From contig CAMLHT010000058.1 of the NCBI GenBank assembly GCA_946479895.1, forward strand, positions 1 through 16,066: a stretch of 16,066 nt of DNA, written 5' to 3'. Origin of the DNA: an uncultured Gemmatimonadota bacterium. GTDB lineage: Bacteria > Gemmatimonadota > Gemmatimonadetes > Gemmatimonadales > Gemmatimonadaceae. The notes below the pieces were generated by a model. It had not been told where the DNA came from. It searched no databases and saw nothing but the letters and a program-made list of their open reading frames with translations. Positions 8,148-15,305 of this stretch are shown here, in pieces; position 1 is the first letter of the stretch; every line of letters begins with the position of its first letter. The translations under genes were made by a program, and so were the position numbers.

Positions 8148-8191
8148 GGTAACAGGTCGGGCCCGGGCAGGTAACCGTTGGGGCCAGGGAG
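8148..8191 (+). promoter_or_regulatory. 22-bp tandem direct repeat upstream of the DUF47-PiT operon, possible operator
   Basis: Two adjacent 22-bp blocks, 8148-8169 and 8170-8191, match at 16 of 22 positions. Each begins GGTAAC and has GGGCC at positions 12-16 and GGG at 18-20. AATTAA (8192-8197) follows directly and could serve as a -10 box. Direct repeats with a period of two helical turns next to a -10 box are the layout of response-regulator sites such as Pho boxes, but the sequence is not the E. coli CTGTCAT consensus. Confidence 0.35.
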
Positions 8192-8260
8192 AATTAACTT
8201 CCCGGCCGTCGAACTCTTCGGCATCGCCACCCCGACGTTTCCCCGGTCCCGACGACACGC

Positions 8261-8878
8261 ATGCTCGCCCGCTTCATGCCCCGCGACGAACAGTTCTTCG
8301 ACCTGTTCAACCAGCTCGCCGGCCACCTCGCATCGAGTGCGAAGCTGTTGAACGACCTCTTCGCGGAGCCCCAGAAGGCCACGGAGCACTGCCGCGCGAT
8401 CAAGGCCGTCGAGCACAAGGCCGACCTGCTGACGGCGGCGATCATCCAGCGCCTCGACAAGTCGTTCGTCACGCCGTTCGACCGCGAGGACATCCACAAC
8501 GTCGCGTCCAGCCTCGACGACGTGATCGACCTGATCGACGGCACGGCGCGCCGGTACGAGATGTTCCACATCCGCGAGGCGCGCCCGCTGGCGCAGACGC
8601 TCTCGAACATCCTCCTCCGCGCCGCCGACGAGATCCAGGGAGCGGTGCTCGGCATGCGGAAGGTCTCGCTGGTGCACCAGCGGGTCGCGTCCATCAAGAA
8701 GCTCGAGGAAGAGGGCGATGCGGTGTACCAGGAGGCGGTCGGCGCGCTCTTCGCCGGCACGCCCGACCCGATCGAAGTGATCAAGTGGAAGGAGATGTAC
8801 GACACGCTCGAGCGGACCATCGACAGCTGCATGGGCGTCGCCCAGGCGCTGCAGAGCCTCTCCCTGAAGAACGCCTGA
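8261..8878 (+). CDS. DUF47 / PhoU-like accessory protein of the PiT transporter
   Basis: The 205-residue protein is all-helical and belongs to the DUF47 (PhoU_div) family, related to PhoU and usually encoded just before a PiT phosphate transporter. Recognisable parts are the N-terminus MLARFMPRDEQFFDLFNQLA, then KAVEHKADLLTAAIIQRL (48-65) and the hallmark TPFDREDIHNVASSLDDVID (71-90), with acidic residues at positions used for metal binding in PhoU-like bundles. It has no signal peptide or membrane segment, so it is cytoplasmic. Family knowledge suggests it modulates the transporter or links it to phosphate sensing; the mechanism is not established. The start at 8261 lacks a clear ribosome site; ATG 8276 is the only near alternative. 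Its stop is 7 bp before the transporter start, so the two are co-transcribed. Confidence 0.93.
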   Translation: MLARFMPRDEQFFDLFNQLAGHLASSAKLLNDLFAEPQKATEHCRAIKAVEHKADLLTAAIIQRLDKSFVTPFDREDIHNVASSLDDVIDLIDGTARRYEMFHIREARPLAQTLSNILLRAADEIQGAVLGMRKVSLVHQRVASIKKLEEEGDAVYQEAVGALFAGTPDPIEVIKWKEMYDTLERTIDSCMGVAQALQSLSLKNA

Positions 8879-8885
8879 GGCGATC

Positions 8886-9920
8886 GTGGTCTACTACATC
8901 GTCGGAATCGTCGCCATCGCGTTCGTTTTCGACTTCATCAACGGCTTCCACGACTCGGCGAACTCGATCGCCACCATCGTCGGCACGCGCGTGCTGACGC
9001 CGCTCAAGGCGGTGATCTGGGCGGCGGCGTTCAACTTCCTCGCCGCGTTCACGACGGGCACGGCGGTCGCCAAGGCGGTGGGGAGCGGGTTCATCGACGT
9101 GAACCTGCTCGATGCGAACCTGATCTTCGCCGCGCTGCTCGGCGCGATCATCTGGAACCTGATCACCTGGTTCTACGGGATTCCGTCGAGCTCCTCGCAC
9201 GCGCTCATCGGCGGGATGGCCGGCGCCGGAATGGCCAAGGGCGGCATGGCGGCGATCACCTGGGGCACGAAGTGGAATCAGACGCTCCTCGCCATCATCG
9301 TCTCCCCGACGCTCGGCGCCATCTTCGGCCTGATCCTGATGCTGGGCGTCACGTGGCTCTTCTTCCGCGCCAGCGCGCACCCCGCGGAGCGTTTCTTCAA
9401 GGGCGCGCAGCTCCTCAGCTCCGGGTTCCTGTCGCTCGCGCACGGCAGCAACGACGCGCAGAAGACGATGGGCGTGATCATGGCGCTGCTGGTCGGGACG
9501 CAGCAGTACTTCGCCGGCGAAACGGGGCTGATGCGGCATCTCCACATCACCAGCTTCGATCACATTCCCTACTGGATCGAGATCGGCGCGTACACCGCCA
9601 TTGCCCTCGGCACGCTCTTCGGCGGCTGGCGCATCGTGCACACGATGGGGTCGCGCATCACCCGGCTCAAGCCGGTGGGCGGCTTCTGCGCCGAGACGGC
9701 TGGCGCTGCGGTGATCCTGACGGCGTCGCACTTCGGCATCCCGGTGAGCACCACCCACACCATCACGGGCTCGATCGTCGGCGTCGGCGCGACGCACCGC
9801 CTGTCGGCGGTCCGGTGGGGCATCGCCGGCCGCATCGTCTGGGCCTGGGTGCTCACGATTCCCGCCGCGGCGACGCTGGCCGCGATCTCCTACGCCGTCC
9901 TGTCGCGGATCGTCGGGTAG
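8886..9920 (+). CDS. pit: PiT-family low-affinity inorganic phosphate transporter
   Basis: PiT proteins are inner-membrane symporters carrying metal-phosphate with protons, or phosphate with sodium. The 344-residue product has the two-fold internal repeat of the family: FINGFHDSANSIATIVGT (17-34) and SLAHGSNDAQKTMGVI (183-198) are the paired signature motifs with the conserved Asp and Asn. GIPSSSSHALIGG (98-110) and GIPVSTTHTITGSIVG (284-299) are the paired SS/ST-H motifs. Around ten hydrophobic segments can be seen. The length is typical of short bacterial PiTs without the large central insert. The GTG start at 8886 has TGAGG six bases upstream, overlapping the stop codon of the DUF47 gene, which implies translational coupling. 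The TAG stop abuts the phoU stop codon on the other strand with no base between. Confidence 0.96.
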   Translation: MVYYIVGIVAIAFVFDFINGFHDSANSIATIVGTRVLTPLKAVIWAAAFNFLAAFTTGTAVAKAVGSGFIDVNLLDANLIFAALLGAIIWNLITWFYGIPSSSSHALIGGMAGAGMAKGGMAAITWGTKWNQTLLAIIVSPTLGAIFGLILMLGVTWLFFRASAHPAERFFKGAQLLSSGFLSLAHGSNDAQKTMGVIMALLVGTQQYFAGETGLMRHLHITSFDHIPYWIEIGAYTAIALGTLFGGWRIVHTMGSRITRLKPVGGFCAETAGAAVILTASHFGIPVSTTHTITGSIVGVGATHRLSAVRWGIAGRIVWAWVLTIPAAATLAAISYAVLSRIVG

Positions 9921-10622
9921 TTACCGCGGGCCGTCCTGGAAGTGATGCTTGATCTGCTTGCCCTCCGCCAGGAACACCGCATCCTCGGCGATGTTGGTGG
10001 CCAGGTCGCCGATCCGCTCGAGGTTGCGCGAGACGAGCAGCAGCTGCAGTGACGCCGTGATGTTCGTCGGGTTCTCCATCATGTGCGTGAGCAGCACGCG
10101 GAAGACGGATTCGTGCAGCTCGTCCACCTCGTCGTCCATCGCGCAGACCGCTCGGCCCAGCTGGCCGTCGGACCGCACGAACGACCGGATCCCGTCGCCA
10201 AGCATGTCGCGAGCCCGCTTCGCCATCTGGGTGATGGCCGGCATCGGGCCGGAGAGGGAGACCGGCCCGGCGGCGATCAGCCGCTGAGTGGCCTCGGCGA
10301 TGTTCACCGCGTGATCGCCCACGCGCTCGAGGTCACTCGAGATCTTGATCGCGCCGACGATGAAACGGAGGTCGCGCGCCATCGGCTGCTGGAGCGCCAG
10401 CAGCGACACGGCGAGGTTCTCGACCTCGATCTCGAGCGAGTCGATTTCGCGATCGGCCTCGAGCACGGCGTTGGCGAGCCCTTCGTCGCGCGTCATCAGA
10501 CCGTCGATGGAAAGCGCGAGCATGGCTTCGGCCTTTCCGGACATGTCCAGCAGCCGCTGCCTGAGGGTGTCGAGCTCCTCGTGGAAATGCCGGAAGCCCG
10601 GCGGCGAGTTGGGGGCGGTCAT
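9921..10622 (-). CDS. phoU: PhoU, phosphate signalling regulator
   Basis: PhoU links the Pst transporter to the PhoR/PhoB system and restrains phosphate uptake. The 233-residue protein has two homologous three-helix repeats, each ending in the conserved metal-site motif: [12 protein letters not shown] (99-110) and [16 protein letters not shown] (202-217). The first repeat includes the family motif [18 protein letters not shown]. It is last in the pst operon, as usual. The ATG at 10622 overlaps the pstB2 stop codon as ATGA, and the ribosome site GGGAGA lies within the last codons of pstB2. No phoR or phoB is in the window. The gene converges with the PiT gene with zero spacing, and no terminator is visible at that junction. 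Confidence 0.97.
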   Translation of the reverse strand: MTAPNSPPGFRHFHEELDTLRQRLLDMSGKAEAMLALSIDGLMTRDEGLANAVLEADREIDSLEIEVENLAVSLLALQQPMARDLRFIVGAIKISSDLERVGDHAVNIAEATQRLIAAGPVSLSGPMPAITQMAKRARDMLGDGIRSFVRSDGQLGRAVCAMDDEVDELHESVFRVLLTHMMENPTNITASLQLLLVSRNLERIGDLATNIAEDAVFLAEGKQIKHHFQDGPR

Positions 10623-10651
10623 CCGAATCTCCCGGTGATGTAGGCTTCCGT
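10614..10651. repeat. 38-bp direct repeat, copy at the pstB2/phoU junction
   Basis: This 38-bp segment matches 11408-11445 at 37 of 38 positions. On the coding strand it contains the end of pstB ([10 protein letters not shown] and TGA), the ribosome site GGGAGA, the ATGA overlap and the second and third codons (ACC GCC) of the downstream gene. Confidence 0.9.
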
Positions 10652-11416
10652 GCGCTCTTCGCGCGGGCTGGTGAACAGGTGGCGCGTCTCGCTCTCCTCG
10701 ACGAGGCGGCCCATGAAGAAGAACGCCGTGCGATCGGACACCCGCGCGGCCTGCTGGAGGTTGTGCGTGACGATGATGACGGTCAGCTCGCGCTTCAGCT
10801 CGTGCAACAGGTCCTCGACCTTCTGGGTGCTGATGGGGTCGAGGGCCGATGCCGGCTCGTCCAGCAGGAGGACCTCCGGCTCGTTGGCCAGCGCGCGCGC
10901 GATGCAGAGCCGCTGTTGCTGGCCGCCGGAGAGGCCGAGCGCGCTCTCCCGCAGCCGGTCTCGCACCTCGTCCCAGAGCGCGGCGCGCCGGAGCGCGTGC
11001 TCGACCCGCTCGTCCAGCTCCGATGCCGCGCGCACGCCGTTCACGCGGGGCCCGAAGGCCACGTTGTCGTAGATCGATTTCGGAAACGGGTTCCATCGCT
11101 GGAACACCATGCCGACCCGGCGCCGGAGGCCCGTGACGTCCCAGGTGTCGCCGAAGATGTCGCGCCCGTCGAGCGTGATCGCGCCAGTGTGGCGCGTGCC
11201 CGGCAGCGTGTCGTGCATCCGGTTGATGGACCGCAGGAAGGTGGACTTCCCGCAGCCCGACGGGCCGATCAGCGCCGTGATGGACTGGGAGGGGACGACG
11301 AGGTCGACGTCGAAGAGCACCTGCTTCTCGCCGTACCAGAAGGAGTACGCGGCCGATTCGATCTCTCCCCGGATCGCCCGGCCCGACGCGGATACGCGTG
11401 GCGCGGCGGCGGTCAT
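10619..11416 (-). CDS. pstB: PstB, phosphate ABC transporter ATPase (second copy)
   Basis: This is the nucleotide-binding subunit that powers PstCA-mediated phosphate import at the inner membrane. It has 265 residues with intact Walker [10 protein letters not shown] (51-59), signature LSGGQQQRL (162-170), Walker B EVLLLDEP (181-188) and switch His H218 in THNLQQA. The Q-loop segment [20 protein letters not shown] is close to the PstB consensus, as are [10 protein letters not shown] and the C-terminus [10 protein letters not shown]. It is the more canonical of the two tandem copies. Its ATG (11416) overlaps the stop of pstB1, and its TGA overlaps the ATG of phoU, both as ATGA. The translated frame continues upstream only as a shadow of pstB1. 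Confidence 0.96.
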   Translation of the reverse strand: MTAAAPRVSASGRAIRGEIESAAYSFWYGEKQVLFDVDLVVPSQSITALIGPSGCGKSTFLRSINRMHDTLPGTRHTGAITLDGRDIFGDTWDVTGLRRRVGMVFQRWNPFPKSIYDNVAFGPRVNGVRAASELDERVEHALRRAALWDEVRDRLRESALGLSGGQQQRLCIARALANEPEVLLLDEPASALDPISTQKVEDLLHELKRELTVIIVTHNLQQAARVSDRTAFFFMGRLVEESETRHLFTSPREERTEAYITGRFG

Positions 11417-11445
11417 CCGAACCTCCCGGTGATGTAGGCTTCCGT
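11408..11445. repeat. 38-bp direct repeat, copy at the pstB1/pstB2 junction
   Basis: Partner of 10614-10651, displaced by 794 bp in the same orientation. The single difference is at a synonymous third position (GGA/GGT context) in the codons for the C-terminal GRFG of PstB. Confidence 0.9.
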
Positions 11446-12228
11446 CCGCGGGTCGCCGGGCGCGGTGAAGATATCGCGGGTCGGGCCGATCTCGACCAGC
11501 TCGCCGGCCAGCATGAATGCCGTGCGATCCGAGGCGCGCGCCGCCTGCTGCATGTTGTGGGTGACGATCACCACCGTGATCTGGCGGCGCAGCTCGTACA
11601 CGAGCTCCTCGACCTTCTGGCTGCTCGCCGGGTCGAGTGACGCCGTCGGCTCGTCGAGGAGGATGACCTCGGGCTCGGTGGCCAGCGTCCGCGCGATGCA
11701 CAGGCGCTGCTGCTGGCCGCCGGAGAGCGCGAGGGGGCTCGACTTGAGCCGGTCCTTGACCTCGTCCCACAGCGCCGCGCCCCGCAGCGCCTTCTCCACG
11801 ACGTCGGCCTTCGCGGCGGCGGACTCCGGCTGCCGGCCGGCCACGCGGAGCCCGGCGGCGACGTTGTCCGCGATCGACATGGTGGGGAAGGGCGTCGGTC
11901 GCTGGAACACCATGCCTACGACCCGTCGCACCGAGACCGGGCTCCGGCCGGGTGCGTAGATGTCCTCGCCGTCGAGAAGCACCTGGCCTTCGGTGCGCGC
12001 GCCGGCCACTGTCTCGTGCATCCGGTTCAGGCAGCGAAGCAGCGTGGACTTGCCGCAGCCCGACGGCCCGATGATCGCGGTGACCTGATGATCGAGCAGC
12101 GGCAGCGACGCGTTCTTCAGCGCGTGCGTCCTGCCGAACCAGGCGTGCAGTCCGACGGTCTCCATGCGGACTGGCGCGCGCGCCGGCGCTTCGTGCGCGA
12201 CCGCGCCAAAGGTCGGCTCAATCGCCAT
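11413..12228 (-). CDS. pstB: PstB paralogue, phosphate ABC transporter ATPase (first copy, diverged)
   Basis: This second full-length phosphate transporter ATPase has 271 residues: Walker [10 protein letters not shown] (54-62), signature LSGGQQQRL (168-176), Walker B EVILLDEP (187-194), H-loop H224 in THNMQQA. Every catalytic motif is intact, so it should be active. Compared with pstB2 it has diverged where PstB meets the membrane subunits ([21 protein letters not shown], lacking the usual [10 protein letters not shown]), and it carries an N-terminal extension of about 20 residues rich in Ala, Pro and Glu. The ATG at 12228 is backed by a strong ribosome site, GGAGG six bases upstream, inside the end of pstA; the two genes overlap by 11 bp. 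Tandem pstB pairs are known in other bacteria. Whether these form a heterodimer or alternate is open. Confidence 0.95.
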   Translation of the reverse strand: MAIEPTFGAVAHEAPARAPVRMETVGLHAWFGRTHALKNASLPLLDHQVTAIIGPSGCGKSTLLRCLNRMHETVAGARTEGQVLLDGEDIYAPGRSPVSVRRVVGMVFQRPTPFPTMSIADNVAAGLRVAGRQPESAAAKADVVEKALRGAALWDEVKDRLKSSPLALSGGQQQRLCIARTLATEPEVILLDEPTASLDPASSQKVEELVYELRRQITVVIVTHNMQQAARASDRTAFMLAGELVEIGPTRDIFTAPGDPRTEAYITGRFG

Positions 12229-13084
12229 GGCCGCCTCCGAAACGCGCGCGCGTGACGAATCGCGCGAGGACGCTCATCACCAGCACCAGCGCCAGGAGCA
12301 CCAGCGATCCCGCCCACGCCTGGGCGTGCCAGTCATCGTACGGGCTCTTGGCGTATTCATAGATCTGGAGCGGAAGCGCCGCCATGGGCTCCGCCGGCGA
12401 AAGCGACCAGTAATGGTTGCCGAATGCGGTGAAAAGCAGGGGGGCCGTCTCGCCGCCGATGCGGGCGATCGCCACCAGGGCGCCGGTGACGATTCCGGGA
12501 AGCGCCGTGCGGAGGATGATCGTCAGCGAGGTGCGCCACCGCGAATAGCCGAGGGCCAGCGCCGCTTCGCGGAGGGCGTTCGGCACCGTGCGGATCATCT
12601 CCTCCGTCGTGCGCGTGAGCAGCGGGATCATCATCGCCGCGAGCGCGGCCGCGCCGGCGATCGCCGAGAAATGGCGCACCGGCCGCACCAGCAGCTCCCA
12701 CGCGAAGATGCCGATGACGATCGAGGGCAGGCCATTCAGCACGTCGCTGAGGAACCGCACGAGCGTCGCGAGCTTCCCGCCGCGATGCTCGGACAGGTAG
12801 AGCCCGGCGCCGATGCCCACTGGCACGCCGAGCACGCAAGCCATGCCGATCAGCATCAGGGTGCCGACGATGGCGTTGGCCATCCCGCCGCCCGTGGACC
12901 CCGGCGGGGCCGGCACGTTGGTGAAGAACGAGAGCTGCACCGAGCCGATGCCCTGCCGGAGCAGATGGAGGACGATCAGGATCAGGGGCAGGGTCGTCAC
13001 GACCGCCGCCACGCTGAGCAGTCCGAGCATGGCCGCGTTCTTCACCCGGCGTCGCGTCGCGGGCACTTCACGCCGGCTCGTCAC
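12218..13084 (-). CDS. pstA: PstA, phosphate ABC transporter permease subunit
   Basis: PstA pairs with PstC to form the phosphate channel in the inner membrane. The 288-residue protein has a first transmembrane helix at about 18-40 ([20 protein letters not shown]), further helices at about 68-95, 118-135, 140-157 and 193-220, and a last one at about 258-277. The EAA loop that docks onto PstB reads [12 protein letters not shown] (172-183), followed by the family-typical [17 protein letters not shown] (210-226). The start is a GTG at 13084, overlapping the pstC stop as GTGA. This fits PstA length and avoids a non-homologous upstream reading that is only a shadow of pstC. The 3' end overlaps pstB1 by 11 bp. 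Confidence 0.95.
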   Translation of the reverse strand: MTSRREVPATRRRVKNAAMLGLLSVAAVVTTLPLILIVLHLLRQGIGSVQLSFFTNVPAPPGSTGGGMANAIVGTLMLIGMACVLGVPVGIGAGLYLSEHRGGKLATLVRFLSDVLNGLPSIVIGIFAWELLVRPVRHFSAIAGAAALAAMMIPLLTRTTEEMIRTVPNALREAALALGYSRWRTSLTIILRTALPGIVTGALVAIARIGGETAPLLFTAFGNHYWSLSPAEPMAALPLQIYEYAKSPYDDWHAQAWAGSLVLLALVLVMSVLARFVTRARFGGGHGD

Positions 13085-14028
13085 GGCGTCTGTCCCGCGG
13101 CCTTCGCCACCCGCCACACCAGCCAGCGGGCGATGGCGTTGACGATCAGCGTGATGACGAACAGCACGAAGCCGACGGCCATGAGGGCCGAGAGGTGCAG
13201 GTCGTTCGACGCCTCGCTGAACTCGTTCGCGATCAGGGAGGCCATGGTGTACCCCGGCGAGAACAGCGAGGCGGAGATCTTGTGCTGGTTCCCGATCAGC
13301 ATCGTCACCGCCATCGTCTCGCCCAGCGCCCGGCCGAGGCCGAGCACGATCCCGCCGATGATGCCGGACCGTGCGTACGGCAACACGGCGCCGCTGATCG
13401 TCTCCCACCGCGTCGCCCCGAGCGCCAGCGCGGCTTCGCGCTGCGACCGGGGAACCACCAGCAGCACTTCGCGCGAGACGGCCGAGATATAAGGGAGCAC
13501 CATGATGGCGAGGATCAGCCCCGCCGCGAGCATGCTCGGCCCGTACTGCGGCCCCGAAAAGAGCGGGATGCCGCCGAGGTGCAGCGTCTTCGTGATGAAC
13601 GGCATCACGTCCTGGCGCAGGAGCGGGACCAGCACGAACACGCCCCAGAGTCCGTAGACGACGCTGGGGATCGCGGCAAGCAGGTCGACCAGGAACCCGA
13701 GCGGCGTGCGCAGCCATCCCGGCGCGATCTCGGAGATGAAGAGCGCGACCCCCAGCGCGAGTGGCGTCGCGATCAGCAACGCGAGGAACGAAGTGACGAG
13801 CGTTCCCACGATTGCCGGCGCCGCGCCGAAGGTCCCGTTGACCGGATCCCAGTCGCTCGACGTGATGAACGAAAACCCGAACTGCCGCAGCGCGGGCCAG
13901 CCGCCAAGGAACACGGCGGCGCCCGCGAGCAGCAGCAGGGCGGGAATCGTCAGCGCGGCGGCGGTGATCGCGACTCGATAGACGCGGTCACCGACGCCAC
14001 GGGGCTCGACTAGAAGGTCGCCTGCCAA
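13081..14028 (-). CDS. pstC: PstC, phosphate ABC transporter permease subunit
   Basis: This permease partner of PstA is about 315 residues from a TTG at 14028. The first membrane helix is at about 20-43 (ITAAALTIPALLLLAGAAVF). The family signature SSDWDPVNGTFGAAPAIVGT (57-76) follows, then the EAA loop [13 protein letters not shown] (196-208) and GRALGETMAVTMLIGN (232-247), both typical of PstC. The start is unusual: no ATG or GTG exists in frame between the porin's 3' end and the first helix, so TTG 14028 (giving MAGDLLVEPRGVGDRVYR) is the best option. It lies inside the last codons of the porin gene, a 19-bp overlap, without a visible ribosome site. Translation is therefore probably coupled to the porin. 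The stop overlaps the pstA GTG. Confidence 0.93.
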   Translation of the reverse strand: MAGDLLVEPRGVGDRVYRVAITAAALTIPALLLLAGAAVFLGGWPALRQFGFSFITSSDWDPVNGTFGAAPAIVGTLVTSFLALLIATPLALGVALFISEIAPGWLRTPLGFLVDLLAAIPSVVYGLWGVFVLVPLLRQDVMPFITKTLHLGGIPLFSGPQYGPSMLAAGLILAIMVLPYISAVSREVLLVVPRSQREAALALGATRWETISGAVLPYARSGIIGGIVLGLGRALGETMAVTMLIGNQHKISASLFSPGYTMASLIANEFSEASNDLHLSALMAVGFVLFVITLIVNAIARWLVWRVAKAAGQTP

Positions 14029-15221
14029 TGGAGGAATACCGTCGATTGCTTCGGGGTCGGGCGCACGTTCGCGCCGGTCGCCGGGGGGAATCCCTTCGGC
14101 GTGGTCATCTGCCAGTCGAGCGCGAGCGTGATCCGCTGGTTCAGGTCGTACATCGCGCCGAAGAGCGTGTAGTCGTACGATGGCGTCGTGCCCGCATAGT
14201 TGGCGGACACGGGATCGGTGTTCGGGGTGAGGCGGTCGTAGCGGGCGATGAGGCTGAGCGGCGAGCGCCTGCCGGCGTCGATCAACTCCAGCGGCCGCAC
14301 GACGACGTATCCGTCGATCAGGCGGCCGGTCGAATCGCTCACGCTGCGGGGAGCCGCAATGGTGTTGGAGCCGGACTCGCTCTCGTCCACGCGCTGCGCG
14401 AAGTCTGCCCCGATCGCGATGCGGCGATCCCGGAGGCCGGCGAATATTCCGTAACGATCCTTCGTCAGCCCGTCGGTGACGGCGCCATTGTCCCCGGGGC
14501 CCTGCTGGCCCGCGCCACCGGCGGCGAACTGGCTGCCGGTCGCCCCGCGGTAGTACCAGGGAACGATCATCAGCGACTTCATGAACGCGCCGCCCGTCGA
14601 CGATGCGGCCAGCGGCGTCAGGGTCGCGCGGATGCCGAAGTCCTTGAACCGGTCGCGATCGTAGGTGGCGTATCCACCGCCGTTGGTCAGGGTGCCGTAG
14701 ATCTCGCCCCACTTCTTCCCGAGCGTCAGCAGGCCCGCGACGCCGACGTCAGCGGACGCGAAGTAGCCGGCGCGCTCGACGGGGGAGAGCTGGAGGTACC
14801 GCGGCCACAGGATCTCCGCCTGGTCGAGCAGGATGTTCTGGACCATGCCGACGCGGCCGGTCAGGCTCGAGCCTTCCCCGGCGACTCCACGCAGCCCTGT
14901 GTACTGGAAGTAGCCGTACTTGAGGCGGACCGTCCAACCCTGGTAGTAGCCGTTGGTGGCGGTGTTCGCGTTCTGGAAGATGTCGGTGGTGACGCGCACC
15001 TGGCCGTTGTCGCCCGCGGGGAGCTTGAACGTCAGGTATACCCGGTCGATCGCGAACTGGCTGGGCGCCTTGCCGCCGAGACTGGCCCTGGCGGCCGAGT
15101 CGGTGCGGACGTTGTAGCTCCCGAACATCAGTCCGGAGAAGTCGAGGCCCGGGGCCGTCTGCGCCGTCGCCGGCCGCACGATGCCGAGGGCCGCGAGGGC
15201 GGCAAGAAGAAGTCGTCGCAT
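14010..15221 (-). CDS. Outer-membrane porin-like protein encoded within the pst operon (putative phosphate porin)
   Basis: The 403-residue protein has a signal peptide (MRRLLLAALAALGIVRPATA, cleavage before Q). The mature protein shows many amphipathic strands (FAIDRVYLTFKLPAGDNGQV, GWTVRLKYGYFQYTGL, SPLSLIARYDRLTPNTDP, YDYTLFGAMYDLNQRITLAL) and the C-terminal signature FLHWQATF, so it is very likely an outer-membrane beta-barrel. Position between pstS and pstC, with pstC overlapping its end, suggests it lets phosphate through the outer membrane, in the role of OprP/OprO-type porins; that assignment is by context, as I do not recognise a phosphate-binding Arg/Lys ladder. ATG 15221 is preferred because it places the signal peptide first; the frame is open to 15293, but that part covers the terminator hairpin. 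No clear ribosome site is seen. Confidence 0.85.
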   Translation of the reverse strand: MRRLLLAALAALGIVRPATAQTAPGLDFSGLMFGSYNVRTDSAARASLGGKAPSQFAIDRVYLTFKLPAGDNGQVRVTTDIFQNANTATNGYYQGWTVRLKYGYFQYTGLRGVAGEGSSLTGRVGMVQNILLDQAEILWPRYLQLSPVERAGYFASADVGVAGLLTLGKKWGEIYGTLTNGGGYATYDRDRFKDFGIRATLTPLAASSTGGAFMKSLMIVPWYYRGATGSQFAAGGAGQQGPGDNGAVTDGLTKDRYGIFAGLRDRRIAIGADFAQRVDESESGSNTIAAPRSVSDSTGRLIDGYVVVRPLELIDAGRRSPLSLIARYDRLTPNTDPVSANYAGTTPSYDYTLFGAMYDLNQRITLALDWQMTTPKGFPPATGANVRPTPKQSTVFLHWQATF

Positions 15222-15242
15222 TTGCTGTATTGGTTGGGTCAG

Positions 15243-15288
15243 CCCGGGAGAAAACGAGGGATCTGCCGTCGTGCGCTCAGATCCCTCG
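15243..15288 (-). terminator. Intrinsic terminator or attenuator between pstS and the porin
   Basis: CGAGGGATCTG (15255-15265) pairs perfectly with CAGATCCCTCG (15278-15288) as an 11-bp stem with a 12-nt loop. It lies 17 bp after the pstS stop. On the minus strand the stem is followed at once by TTTTCTCCC. Because the porin-pstCAB-phoU genes lie downstream with no obvious promoter between, it probably acts as a partial terminator, keeping the binding protein in excess. Confidence 0.7.
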
Positions 15289-15305
15289 CCCACTCGAGAC
15301 GACGG

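Noticed and set aside
8148..8191. Canonical E. coli-type Pho box
   Set aside because: The repeat is GGTAAC-based, not CTGTCAT-based, so it is reported only as an unidentified direct repeat.
12164..13492. 442-codon plus-strand frame antisense to pstA and pstC
   Set aside because: It opposes well-recognised permease genes and has a shadow composition dominated by Arg, Ala and His; no domain was recognised.
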